DNA of 64,000 nucleotides. Source: an uncultured Oscillospiraceae bacterium. Lineage in GTDB: Bacteria; Bacillota; Clostridia; Oscillospirales; Acutalibacteraceae. How positions within the stretch are numbered: position 1 is the first letter of the stretch; each line of letters opens with the position of its first letter. The stretch covers positions 1 through 64,000 of the forward strand of contig UQWL01000010.1 of assembly GCA_900544715.1 (NCBI GenBank). The letters run 5' to 3'. Made by a program: the position numbers and the translations under genes. Below the pieces are notes generated by a model. It saw only the letters and a list, made by a program, of their open reading frames with translations. It was not told the DNA's origin and searched no databases. Positions 42,314 to 49,865 of this stretch are shown piece after piece.

Positions 42314-43411
42314 ATGGATCTGAATCTTCGTGCCAAGCAGGACTGCCTGTTTGACGAAATTTCACTTGGCGAAGTGATGCTCCGCCTCGACCCTGGCGAC
42401 GGGCGCATCAAAACCGCACGCTCCTTCCGCGCATGGGAGGGCGGCGGCGAATACAATGTGGCGCGCGGCCTGCGGCGCTGCTTCGGCCTGCACACGGCGG
42501 TGGTCACCGCCCTTGCGGATAATGAAGTGGGCCGCCTGATTGAGGATTTCATTTTGCAGGGCGGCGTGGATACGTCCCTGATCGAATGGAAAGCTTACGA
42601 CGGCATCGGCCGCAGCGTGCGAAACGGCCTGAATTTCACGGAGCGCGGCTTTGGCATCCGCGGTGCGGTCGGCGTTTCCGACCGCGGGCATACCGCCGCC
42701 TCGCAGTTAAAGCCCGGCGACATTGACTGGGACTTCATCTTTGGCCGCCTCGGCGCGCGCTGGCTGCACACGGGCGGCATCTTCGCCGCCCTCTCCGAAA
42801 CCACCGCACAGGTAGTGTTGGAGGCCGTGAAGGCCGCGAAAAAATGGGGCACTGTTGTCTCCTATGATCTCAACTACCGCCCCTCCCTCTGGAAGGATAT
42901 CGGTGGGCAGGAGAAGGCGCAGGAGGTTAATTGCGAGCTTGCGAAATATGTCGACGTGATGATCGGCAACGAGGAGGATTTCACTGCCTGCCTCGGCTTT
43001 GAGGTGCCCGGCAACGACGCAAGCCTCAAAAGCCTGAGCATCGAGGGCTACGGAAAAATGATCGAAGAGGCGGTGAAGGTCTACCCAAATTTCAAGGTGG
43101 TCGCCACCACACTGCGCGCAGTGAAAACCGCCACCGTGAACGACTGGAGCGCCATTTGCTGGGCGGATATGCAGCTTTACCGCGGCCTTGACCTTCCCGC
43201 GCTGGAAATTTACGACCGCGTCGGCGGCGGCGACAGCTTTGCATCAGGCCTCATCTATGGACTGATGACCACGGGCGATGCGCAGCAGGCGGTCAATTTC
43301 GGCGTTGCGCACGGCGCGCTCGCCATGACCACACCGGGTGATACCTCCATGGCGAGCCTCAAAGAGGTGGAAAACGTGATGAAGGGCGCTGGCGCAAGGG
43401 TGCAGAGATAA
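42314..43411 (+). CDS. kdgK: PfkB-family 2-keto-3-deoxygluconate kinase
   Basis: A 365-residue ribokinase-fold sugar kinase. The N-terminal region has SLGEVMLRLDPGDGR and GGGEYNVARGLRR (PfkB signature 1 type); the C-terminal anion hole and catalytic base are in RVGGGDSFASGLIYGL (Asp307). It would phosphorylate KDG to KDPG with ATP. ATG at 42314 follows AAAGGATG at spacing 7. It lies between uxuB and eda, which fits KDG kinase; the N-terminus has a short extension relative to the shorter family members. Confidence 0.88.
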   Translation: MDLNLRAKQDCLFDEISLGEVMLRLDPGDGRIKTARSFRAWEGGGEYNVARGLRRCFGLHTAVVTALADNEVGRLIEDFILQGGVDTSLIEWKAYDGIGRSVRNGLNFTERGFGIRGAVGVSDRGHTAASQLKPGDIDWDFIFGRLGARWLHTGGIFAALSETTAQVVLEAVKAAKKWGTVVSYDLNYRPSLWKDIGGQEKAQEVNCELAKYVDVMIGNEEDFTACLGFEVPGNDASLKSLSIEGYGKMIEEAVKVYPNFKVVATTLRAVKTATVNDWSAICWADMQLYRGLDLPALEIYDRVGGGDSFASGLIYGLMTTGDAQQAVNFGVAHGALAMTTPGDTSMASLKEVENVMKGAGARVQR

Positions 43412-43462
43412 CGCTTTGCAGCCGCCACTTCTCCAGCTATGATTATAGAAAGGTTGATTGCA

Positions 43463-44113
43463 ATGGATAAAGAAACCGTGTTGACCCGCATCCAGAAGGC
43501 AGGCATCGTCGCCGTCGTCCGGGCGGAAACGAGCGAGCAGGCCATCCGCATTGCGGACGCATGCATGGAGGGCGGCGTTGCGGCGATCGAACTGACCTTC
43601 ACCGTCCCGCAGGCCGACCGGGTGATCGCCGACCTCGCCAAACGCTATGCGGACGGCGGCATCATTCTGGGCGCGGGCACTGTGATGGATGCCGCCACGG
43701 CGCGCATCGCCATCCTCAACGGCGCGCAATACGTTGTGTCCCCCTACTTTGATCCGGAAACCGTGAAGCTCTGCAACCACTACCGCGTGCCCATCATGCC
43801 CGGCGTGATGACCGTGCGCGAGGCGGTCATGGCCATGAAAGCGGGCGCAGATATTCTCAAGGTGTTCCCCGGGGACGTGTTCGGCCCGAAGATCATCAAG
43901 GCAATCCGCGGCCCGATCCCCTATGCGAAGATGATGCCCACAGGCGGCGTGGATGTGGATAATGTGGCAGATTGGATCAAGGCGGGGGCGGTCGCCGTCG
44001 GCGCGGGCAGTTCCCTGACCGCCGGCGCAAAGACGGGTGACTACCAAAGAATCACGGAAACCGGCCGCCACTTTGTGGAAAATATCCGCCGGGCGCGCGC
44101 TGAGATGAGCTGA
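43463..44113 (+). CDS. eda: KDPG aldolase
   Basis: A 216-residue class I aldolase that splits 2-keto-3-deoxy-6-phosphogluconate into pyruvate and glyceraldehyde-3-phosphate. Catalytic Glu43 is in VAAIELTFTVP, the Schiff-base Lys133 in ADILKVFPGDVFGP; GAGTVMD and MMPTGGVD form the phosphate site. ATG at 43463 follows GAAAGGTTG. Last gene of the uronate operon, followed by a terminator. Confidence 0.95.
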   Translation: MDKETVLTRIQKAGIVAVVRAETSEQAIRIADACMEGGVAAIELTFTVPQADRVIADLAKRYADGGIILGAGTVMDAATARIAILNGAQYVVSPYFDPETVKLCNHYRVPIMPGVMTVREAVMAMKAGADILKVFPGDVFGPKIIKAIRGPIPYAKMMPTGGVDVDNVADWIKAGAVAVGAGSSLTAGAKTGDYQRITETGRHFVENIRRARAEMS

Positions 44114-44187
44114 ATTTTTGTTGAATACCGCTCATTCGTGGGCACACTGCCGAGGCTTACAAATCCCTGTCCAGGTTTAAGAGAAAA

Positions 44188-44227
44188 GCCCGCAAATCTC
44201 CGTACAGCGAGATTCGCGGGTTTTTTA
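44188..44227 (+). terminator. Terminator of the uronate operon
   Basis: CCCGCAAATCTC (44189-44200) pairs with GAGATTCGCGGG (44209-44220) with one mismatch and is followed by six T residues. The gap from here to 44428 holds nothing I can identify. Confidence 0.9.
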
Positions 44228-44427
44228 TTAAACCGATTTCACAAAGCAGACGGGGCGGCCAGCTTTCTCTTTTGCCACCGCGGAGCGCAAGCCGAATGTC
44301 TTTTCTGCTATGTAACTATAGGAAGCCTTTCCATACCCAATGAATATTTCATGCAACCAAGCCTTTTCAGCGAAAAACATGCTATATTTTTTGAGCTAAT
44401 TTTTATAGGGCTTTTAAAGATTATCTT

Positions 44428-44449
44428 CCCTATATATACTATATTAGGG
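44428..44449 (+). promoter_or_regulatory. Imperfect palindrome before the XRE gene, candidate operator
   Basis: CCCTATATATAC faces TATATTAGGG around a TATA-rich centre directly upstream of the ribosome-binding site AGGGAGG. Such a position suits autorepression by the small regulator; this is inference. Confidence 0.4.
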
Positions 44450-44459
44450 AGGCGTGGAA

Positions 44460-44696
44460 ATGGCAATTGTTTACACAAAACTCTTTAGCCTTTTAAAAAA
44501 AGAGGGTGTCAGCCTTTACCGACTGAAACAGCTGACCGGGTTGGCAGACGCAACGCTCAAAAGTATGCGGAACAATTCCTCCGTCACGGCCGACACACTC
44601 TCGAAAATCTGCCAGGCACTGCACTGCCAACCGGGAGATATCATGGAGTATGTGGAAGATCCCAGCGATCCTCTGCCGGACGGACCCCAGCCTTAA
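44460..44696 (+). CDS. Small XRE/Cro-type helix-turn-helix regulator
   Basis: A 78-residue protein of the short clostridial/streptococcal Cro/C1 type: VYTKLFSLLKKEGVSLYRLK, QLTGLADATLKSMRNN, and SKICQALHCQPGDIMEYV. These small proteins commonly sit beside mobile elements or act as local repressors. ATG at 44460 is seven bases after GGGAGG; GTG at 44454 is the alternative. It directly precedes the IS3 relic. Confidence 0.8.
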   Translation: MAIVYTKLFSLLKKEGVSLYRLKQLTGLADATLKSMRNNSSVTADTLSKICQALHCQPGDIMEYVEDPSDPLPDGPQP

Positions 44697-44763
44697 CAAT
44701 GGGGGCAAGTGAGCAAGTGAGAAAAACAAATTTTTTAAAAGGGCTGCTGCAAAATATTGGACT

Positions 44764-44818
44764 TGGACTATACCCTAAAAAACGGACAGTGAAAAAAGAG
44801 GCCTCCTGCTGTAGAATA
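44764..44818 (+). repeat. Left inverted repeat of the IS3 relic
   Basis: Begins TGGACTATACCCTAAAAAAC. It matches the reverse complement of 45752-45806 at 51 of 55 positions by my count. Confidence 0.9.
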
Positions 44819-44842
44819 GAACTACGACAGGAGGTTAGATTT

Positions 44843-45134
44843 ACGCCAAAGAAACATACGAAAGTAGAAATATTGAGTGAAGAGGTATTCCGGCGGAAAG
44901 CGGAGGGAGAAATGAACCGGGAAATAGCACAAAGCACTTAAGCGAATAAAAAAATTGATCACCCGCCAGAACAATAAAGCAAAGAAGATAGCAAATGGTT
45001 ACATCCAGCGTCCAAAGGGACGTCCCCAAAAGAATCCGGCAGACGAAGGAACCCGGCGCAACCATGAGATGGTAGAATTGCGTATGCAGGTGGAGCTGCT
45101 GCGCAATTTTCTGTCCGAAGTTGGGAGAAGGTGA
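44843..45134 (+). pseudogene. IS3-family transposase OrfA remnant
   Basis: The probable original start has become ACG at 44843 behind AGGAGG; the frame reads PKKHTKVEILSEEVF, then EMNREIAQST and a stop at 44939-44941. The rest continues in another frame as LKRIKKLITRQNNKAKKIA, RPKGRPQKNP and the leucine-zipper end EMVELRMQVELLRNFLSEVG, closing at 45134. Hence start loss plus frameshift. Confidence 0.75.
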
Positions 45135-45604
45135 AACTGAAGTATCGCGTCATCGAACGATTTCGTGGCAAATACAGCGTAGAAGCCATGTGCCGTGCCT
45201 TTGAGGTATCCCGCAGCGGTTATTACGCTTGATGGAACCGGCAAGGCAAGACGCCAAAAGATCAGTGGCTGATCGATCTTATCATGACCTGTCAGCAGAG
45301 CTGCAAACAGACCTATGGCTGCCGCCGCGTGCAGCGCTGGATTCAGCGCCAGACCGAAAAGGATGCTATGCAAAAAGAGATGGCCACTGATGGAATTACC
45401 CTCCACAGCGACCAAGGGTCTCAATACACCTCGCAAGCATACTTTGACCTGAGTCAAAAATATCACTTTCAGCCTTCTATGTCCAGACTCGGCCGCCCTT
45501 ACGACAGCGCTTCTATGGAAAATTTCTTCGGAGCCCTTAAGACCAAATGTCTTTATCGCGTGAAGTTTTTCTGCCGTTCCGAGGTCGAGCAGGTCATTGC
45601 CTAA
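45131..45604 (+). pseudogene. IS3-family transposase OrfB remnant with nonsense mutation and internal deletion
   Basis: One frame from 45131 reads KLKYRVIERFRGKYSVEAMC, FEVSRSGYYA, then an in-frame TGA at 45230-45232 (where family members have Trp), then DQWLIDLIMTCQQS, KQTYGCRRVQRWI. It jumps directly to TLHSDQGSQYTSQ and ASMENFFGALKTKC, the second Asp and the Glu of the DDE triad. The stretch with the first catalytic Asp, roughly 100 codons, is missing without loss of frame. Confidence 0.85.
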
Positions 45605-45751
45605 TATGTTTATTTTTTACATTTTAAGCGTATCAATTTGAAAGACGGCCTTACCCCTTTGAAATCAGGAGCAAAGCCGTGTCATTCAGAGCGATTCTGC
45701 GTCGGGGCCCTTTTTTCTTTGTCTTTTGCCGGGGGAACAGTCCACCAATTT

Positions 45752-45806
45752 TATTCTACAACAGGAGGCACCTTTTTTCACTGTCCGTTTTTTATGGTAT
45801 AGTCCA
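45752..45806 (-). repeat. Right inverted repeat of the IS3 relic
   Basis: Reverse complement begins TGGACTATACCATAAAAAAC; partner of 44764-44818. Confidence 0.9.
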
Positions 45807-45883
45807 CTTTTTTATCTTTTTCTAATCTATCGATTGGATGCTGATGGCTTTCGCCACACGGCTTGTCTCCAACGGTGAAAACA

Positions 45884-45926
45884 GAAATGCCCTAAATTTC
45901 CCTAATAAGGAAATTTAGGGCATTTT
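45884..45926. terminator. Bidirectional terminator before the SGNH-like gene end
   Basis: AAATGCCCTAAATTTCC and GGAAATTTAGGGCATTT form a perfect stem of about 17 bp with loop CTAATAA; it ends the minus-strand MBOAT operon (stop at 45960). Confidence 0.88.
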
Positions 45927-45959
45927 AAAAACTTTTCTGATTTTTGGGCTCAGCTTTGT

Positions 45960-47006
45960 TCAATGAAAAAATTGCTCATAGTCGAAATTTTCTGCCAACT
46001 CCTTCATCCGCTGCAGCTCGGCACGATAATTTTCTTTTGTCATCTGGTGCCTGCCTTCCCTCATGCTGCGGACGATATATCGATTTACATCAGAGGAATA
46101 ATGCGAATAGTCCTTATAGTTGTTTAAATCGGTTACGATCTCTTCTACATTCTGGTAATAAAACAGTCTTACGTTGGGGTAGGCAAAAAGCTGCTCTGCC
46201 GTATCTTCCAGCATGTAAAGCAGCGCCTCTGTTTCCCCCTTGCGATGCTCCATATCCCAAAACAGAATGCTGTAGGGCGGCACAAACAGATAAAAGGTGG
46301 TATCCGGGTTCTGCTGGATAAAGGGCAGGATATTCTGCTCCAAATTTGCACGGCTCGTTTGCAAAAGCGCTGTCTTTTCTATTGGCGCTTTTACTGTTTT
46401 CAGCCTTGATTTTACATAGGCCTGCTTCCCGTACAGCACCTCTTTTTCAGAAAACGTATAGTTTTTCTCCCATACATACATATCATCAAAGCTGAAATTT
46501 TCCTGCCGCTGAAGGGTCTTGACCGTATCGCCAAATAAAATATCCTTATTCAGCAGATAATTGACATCGTTCAGGCCGATGCCGTCATACAGATACTCCG
46601 GAATGTCGAATTGGGTAAAATCCGGGGCGCTCGTCAGCATCGCCGTATCCAGCCCGAAAAAGACGTTGCGGATTCCGCCATGCTCGAAAACCTTCTCCAT
46701 GATCGTCTTGGTATTGATGGAGCGTGCGCCGGAGTAGGAAAGCTTCATCGTTTTGCAGCCAAAAGCCTCGTCAAACCAGGAGGCACGGAAGTTTTCCGTC
46801 ATGGAGGAGCCGATGATCACGCTGTCATAATCAAAATGCTCTGCAAGCCCCGCATTGCAATACCGCTCCTGAAAGGGCGTTGCCTGCAAGCCAAACCAGG
46901 GCGTATGGTAATGGTAATAGGGGTCGATTGCAAAGATAGCCGAGCCGCATATAATCAGCAATGCGACTGTCATCATCAGCGTATTGCGTACAAATTTTTT
47001 ATACAT
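45960..47006 (-). CDS. SGNH-hydrolase-like membrane-anchored partner of the MBOAT O-acyltransferase
   Basis: A 348-residue protein with an N-terminal signal anchor (about residues 8-27, TLMMTVALLIICGSAIFAID) and an extracytoplasmic domain with SVIIGSSMTENFRASWF, a Ser motif of the GDSL/SGNH type near residue 67, and FFGLDTAMLTSAPDF. It resembles DltD- or AlgJ/AlgX-like partners that pass acyl groups from the MBOAT protein to surface polymers. It starts 11 bases after the MBOAT stop. Acceptor polymer unknown. Confidence 0.75.
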   Translation of the reverse strand: MYKKFVRNTLMMTVALLIICGSAIFAIDPYYHYHTPWFGLQATPFQERYCNAGLAEHFDYDSVIIGSSMTENFRASWFDEAFGCKTMKLSYSGARSINTKTIMEKVFEHGGIRNVFFGLDTAMLTSAPDFTQFDIPEYLYDGIGLNDVNYLLNKDILFGDTVKTLQRQENFSFDDMYVWEKNYTFSEKEVLYGKQAYVKSRLKTVKAPIEKTALLQTSRANLEQNILPFIQQNPDTTFYLFVPPYSILFWDMEHRKGETEALLYMLEDTAEQLFAYPNVRLFYYQNVEEIVTDLNNYKDYSHYSSDVNRYIVRSMREGRHQMTKENYRAELQRMKELAENFDYEQFFH

Positions 47007-47017
47007 TGCGCTTTCTC

Positions 47018-48469
47018 CTAAAAATTAATATAAAGGAAGGTGCTGACGCCGCCAAAGGACAGAATGGACCACACCAGGAGCACGGCGGTCACCAGCGACA
47101 GCGGCGCGCTCGGCTTAAAACGGTTCATGCGCTCATTGGTGTTTTTCATGCCGAGGATCGCAAACAGCGCAAAGGCAAAGAACGCCAGCATCAGCAGCAG
47201 CGGACGGGAGGTGTGGAAGAATTGAAAAACGAAATCAAATTCCGGCAGCACAAACACATCCATTGCCGCCTTCTGAATTGGCGCCAGATTCATGTGAAGA
47301 ATTTGGCGCAGGAACAGGTTGGCTTCTGAAACGGACGCCGCGCGGAAATAGACCCATGTTATATTGATAAAAGCGAACGTTGCCAGCCAGCTCAGGGCCG
47401 GATGCAGCCGGTCAATCTGCTTTTTGAAAATCCGGTTGAGCACCATTGCAATGCCGTGCAGCGCGCCCCAGAGGATAAACGTCCAGTTTGCACCGTGCCA
47501 GATGCCGCTAACGAAAAAGATCAGGAAAATATTGAAATAGGTGCGCAACGTCCCCTTCCGGCTGCCGCCCAGCGGGAAGTAGATATAGGTGCGGAAGAAC
47601 CGGGTCAGCGTGATATGCCAGCGCTTCCAAAAATCATAAACCGTGAGCGCCTTGTAGGGGGAATTGAAGTTCATCGGCAATTCGATATTCAGCATGCTGC
47701 AAATACCGCTTGCCACATCGCAATAACCGCTGAAATCAAAATAGATTTGAAGCGTATAGGCCAGCATCACCAACAGGGCGCTCACCGTGTCAAGCGCACC
47801 CACATCCGCATAGCCCCAATCCACCAATTTTCCGAAGGTATCCGCCAACAATACCTTTTTGGCCAGGCCAAAGGCGACTGCCATCAGCCCTTTGGAGAAA
47901 TTTTCATAACAGAATGACTTCCTAGCCGCATCCTGAAACTGGGGGATCATCTCGCTGTGGAGCGCAATCGGCCCCTGCAAGATTTTGGGGAAAAAGGCGA
48001 CAAACAGTGCATAATCCAAAAAGGGATACTTCGGCACATCCCTGCGGTAGCTGTCGATAAGAAACGCAAGCTGCTGGAAGGTGAAAAAACTGATCCCCAG
48101 CGGCAGCGCCAGATGCAGCAGGTTGAAATCTGTTTTCAAGGCGGTATTCAAATTCTCCAGGAAAAAATCAAAATACTTGAAGTAAAACAGCGCGCCAATA
48201 TTGACCAGTAGGGCCGATAGAAAAACCAGCCTGCGCACCGCCTTCCCCGGCCCCTCTCGGAGCAGGAAGATCCCCGCCAGGTAATTCAGGCCGATGCTCA
48301 AAAGAATCACCGGCAGGTATTTCACATTGAAGTAGCTGTAAAACCACAGCGACATTCCAAGCAAAAACACCTTCGCCAGCTGATCCTTGTGAAAATGGTT
48401 GAACAAAAAATAGCCCGTCACTGCAATTGGAAGAAATAACAAAATAAAAATATAGGAATTAAATAGCAC
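47018..48469 (-). CDS. MBOAT-family membrane O-acyltransferase (AlgI-like)
   Basis: A 483-residue multi-pass protein: LFNSYIFILLFLPIAVTGYFL at the start, LPLGISFFTFQQLAFLIDSYR, FPKILQGPIALHSEMIPQF, DFWKRWHITLTRFFRTYIYFPLGG (in part) and the catalytic-His motif FVSGIWHGANWTFILWG. It moves acyl (usually acetyl) groups across the membrane for polymer O-acetylation. The start is GTG at 48469, five bases after GGAGGGG. Promoter at 48502-48530. Operon with the SGNH-like gene. Confidence 0.93.
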   Translation of the reverse strand: MLFNSYIFILLFLPIAVTGYFLFNHFHKDQLAKVFLLGMSLWFYSYFNVKYLPVILLSIGLNYLAGIFLLREGPGKAVRRLVFLSALLVNIGALFYFKYFDFFLENLNTALKTDFNLLHLALPLGISFFTFQQLAFLIDSYRRDVPKYPFLDYALFVAFFPKILQGPIALHSEMIPQFQDAARKSFCYENFSKGLMAVAFGLAKKVLLADTFGKLVDWGYADVGALDTVSALLVMLAYTLQIYFDFSGYCDVASGICSMLNIELPMNFNSPYKALTVYDFWKRWHITLTRFFRTYIYFPLGGSRKGTLRTYFNIFLIFFVSGIWHGANWTFILWGALHGIAMVLNRIFKKQIDRLHPALSWLATFAFINITWVYFRAASVSEANLFLRQILHMNLAPIQKAAMDVFVLPEFDFVFQFFHTSRPLLLMLAFFAFALFAILGMKNTNERMNRFKPSAPLSLVTAVLLVWSILSFGGVSTFLYINF

Positions 48470-48501
48470 TTTGTCCCCTCCAAACGATTGATGCTTGGCC
48501 T

Positions 48502-48530
48502 ATTATAACACGCTCGATTCGGTCAAACAA
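48502..48530 (-). promoter_or_regulatory. MBOAT operon promoter
   Basis: Reading leftward, TTGTTT (48530-48525) and TATAAT (48507-48502) are separated by 17 bases. Confidence 0.6.
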
Positions 48531-48647
48531 TAGGCCCAATTTCATGGAAACCCACTTTCTTTTACGATTTTCCCGGATGAAAGCTGATTTCCAACAATTT
48601 TTTTGTTACTCAGTGCTAACACCGTAGATTTCCAACTATATTTCTGC

Positions 48648-48653
48648 TATAAT
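48648..48653 (+). promoter_or_regulatory. Hydrogenase operon -10 box
   Basis: TATAAT at 48648-48653 with a weak -35 region; transcription would begin near 48660, giving a leader of about 150 nt. Confidence 0.5.
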
Positions 48654-48675
48654 TTATCGGTATGGATGCGCAGAT

Positions 48676-48693
48676 TTGTTAAATTTTTAACAC
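48676..48693 (+). promoter_or_regulatory. Candidate Rex operator of the hydrogenase operon
   Basis: TTGTTAAATTTTTAACAC matches the Rex consensus TTGTTAA-N4-TTAACAA at 13 of 14 defined positions. Rex is the NADH/NAD+-sensing repressor of Gram-positive bacteria and commonly controls NAD-linked fermentation genes. The site is just downstream of the expected transcription start, a position suited to repression. Confidence 0.65.
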
Positions 48694-48706
48694 TTCTGGC
48701 GCAGAG

Positions 48707-48771
48707 GAATGCGGCAGTTGGGCGCAGCCAGGCCCCGCGGCGCGCCATTCGATCCGGCACAGGCCGCATTC
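48707..48771 (+). promoter_or_regulatory. Stem-loop in the hydrogenase operon leader
   Basis: GAATGCGGC (48707-48715) pairs perfectly with GCCGCATTC (48763-48771), closing a GC-rich 47-nt loop in which GGCGC and GCGCC can pair again. It lies 39 bases before the first start codon and shows no T run, so it is not a plain terminator. Function unknown. Confidence 0.45.
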
Positions 48772-48809
48772 GCAGGTACAGTCACATATCCGTAAGGAGG
48801 AATTCGTCA

Positions 48810-49307
48810 ATGCTCAAAAAAGTCAGCAGTATCCCCTTTCATGGCACCGCTGAGCAGGAAGCACAGCTCAAGGCCGTGATTGAGGAAAACAAGCATGACA
48901 AAAGCATGCTCATGCATGTCATGCAGCAGGCGCAGCAGATTTACGGTTACCTGCCCTTTGAAGTGCAGGTCATGATCGCAGATGGCATGAACCTGCCACT
49001 TGAAAAGGTGTACGGCGTGTCCACCTTTTACGCCCAATTTGCGCTCTCCCCAAAGGGCACCTACCACATCTCCGTTTGCCTTGGTACGGCCTGTTATGTC
49101 AAGGGGGCACAGGAAGTGCTTGACAAGGTGTGCGAAATGCTGCAATGCGGCCCCGAGGAGTGCACGGAGGACGGCCGTTTTTCTGTGACCGCCTGCCGCT
49201 GCATCGGCGCCTGTGGCCTTGCCCCCGTCATGATGATTAACGATGACGTATATGGCAAGCTTACCGCCGATGAAATTCCCAGCATTTTGCAGAAATATAT
49301 GGATTAA
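48810..49307 (+). CDS. NAD(P)-linked [FeFe] hydrogenase subunit A (NuoE-like, [2Fe-2S])
   Basis: A 165-residue NuoE/HndA-type thioredoxin-fold protein. The [2Fe-2S] ligands are Cys90 and Cys95 (SVCLGTACYVKGA) and Cys131 and Cys135 (CRCIGACGLAP); YGVSTFYAQFALSPKG precedes them. It passes electrons between the NuoF-like flavin subunit and the hydrogenase. ATG at 48810 follows AAGGAGG. First gene of a five-gene operon; the next gene starts three bases after its stop. Confidence 0.93.
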   Translation: MLKKVSSIPFHGTAEQEAQLKAVIEENKHDKSMLMHVMQQAQQIYGYLPFEVQVMIADGMNLPLEKVYGVSTFYAQFALSPKGTYHISVCLGTACYVKGAQEVLDKVCEMLQCGPEECTEDGRFSVTACRCIGACGLAPVMMINDDVYGKLTADEIPSILQKYMD

Positions 49308-49310
49308 GCG

Positions 49311-49865
49311 ATGCGTGAACTTTCACTCAACGTGCTGGATATCGCGCAGAATTCTATTTCCGCCGGCGCAACGCTCATCGAAATCGATATCCGGGAGGAT
49401 ACAGCCGGGCGGCTGCTGACCATCCGGATAGCGGACGACGGCTGCGGCATGACGCCGGAAAAGCTCAAAAGCGTGGCCGACCCATTCTACACCACCCGCA
49501 CGACCCGGAAGGTCGGCATGGGCGTGCCGCTGTTTCGCATGGCGGCGGAAATGACGGGCGGAGGCTTCGAGATCACCTCCGAGCCCGGCAAGGGGACGAC
49601 CGTCACGGCGCTGTTTCATACAGACCATGTGGATTTTATCCCTCTGGGGGATATCTGCTCCACCGTTACCATGCTCATCTGTATGAATCCAGGCCTCGAT
49701 TTCCGCTATTGCCGGCAAAAGGATGAGAAAGAATTCACGATGGATACGCGCGAGCTGCGCCAAATGCTGGACGGCGTGCCGCTCGACACGCCCGAGGTGC
49801 GCGAATGGATCCAGGGCTATCTTATGGAACAGACCCAAATGATATGTGGAGGTGTTACTCAATGA
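49311..49865 (+). CDS. GHKL/HATPase_c ATP-binding protein embedded in the hydrogenase operon
   Basis: A 184-residue soluble protein with a histidine-kinase-type ATPase fold but no phospho-acceptor or sensor domain: ELSLNVLDIAQNSISAGAT (N box), IRIADDGCGMTPEKL (G1), TTRTTRKVGMGVPLFRMAAEM (lid and G2, in part), GGGFEITSEPGKGTTVTALF. The remaining 75 residues are unique. It resembles anti-sigma-like ATP-binding proteins known from clostridial hydrogenase operons. Its stop overlaps the next ATG. Role, perhaps regulation or maturation, is inference. Confidence 0.8.
   Translation: MRELSLNVLDIAQNSISAGATLIEIDIREDTAGRLLTIRIADDGCGMTPEKLKSVADPFYTTRTTRKVGMGVPLFRMAAEMTGGGFEITSEPGKGTTVTALFHTDHVDFIPLGDICSTVTMLICMNPGLDFRYCRQKDEKEFTMDTRELRQMLDGVPLDTPEVREWIQGYLMEQTQMICGGVTQ

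Larger units (their letters stand above)
44764..45806 (+). mobile_element. Degenerate IS3-family insertion sequence, about 1.04 kb
   Basis: Bounded by long inverted repeats (44764-44818 and 45752-45806) and carrying remnants of orfA and orfB in IS3 order and orientation. The usual length of IS3-family elements is about 1.2-1.5 kb; the missing part lies in orfB. I could not identify a clear target-site duplication (flanks ACT and CTT). Confidence 0.85.

Noticed and set aside
44699..44941. 80-codon open frame just after the XRE gene
   Set aside because: It runs through the left inverted repeat into the orfA remnant, so it is a chance fusion over the IS end.
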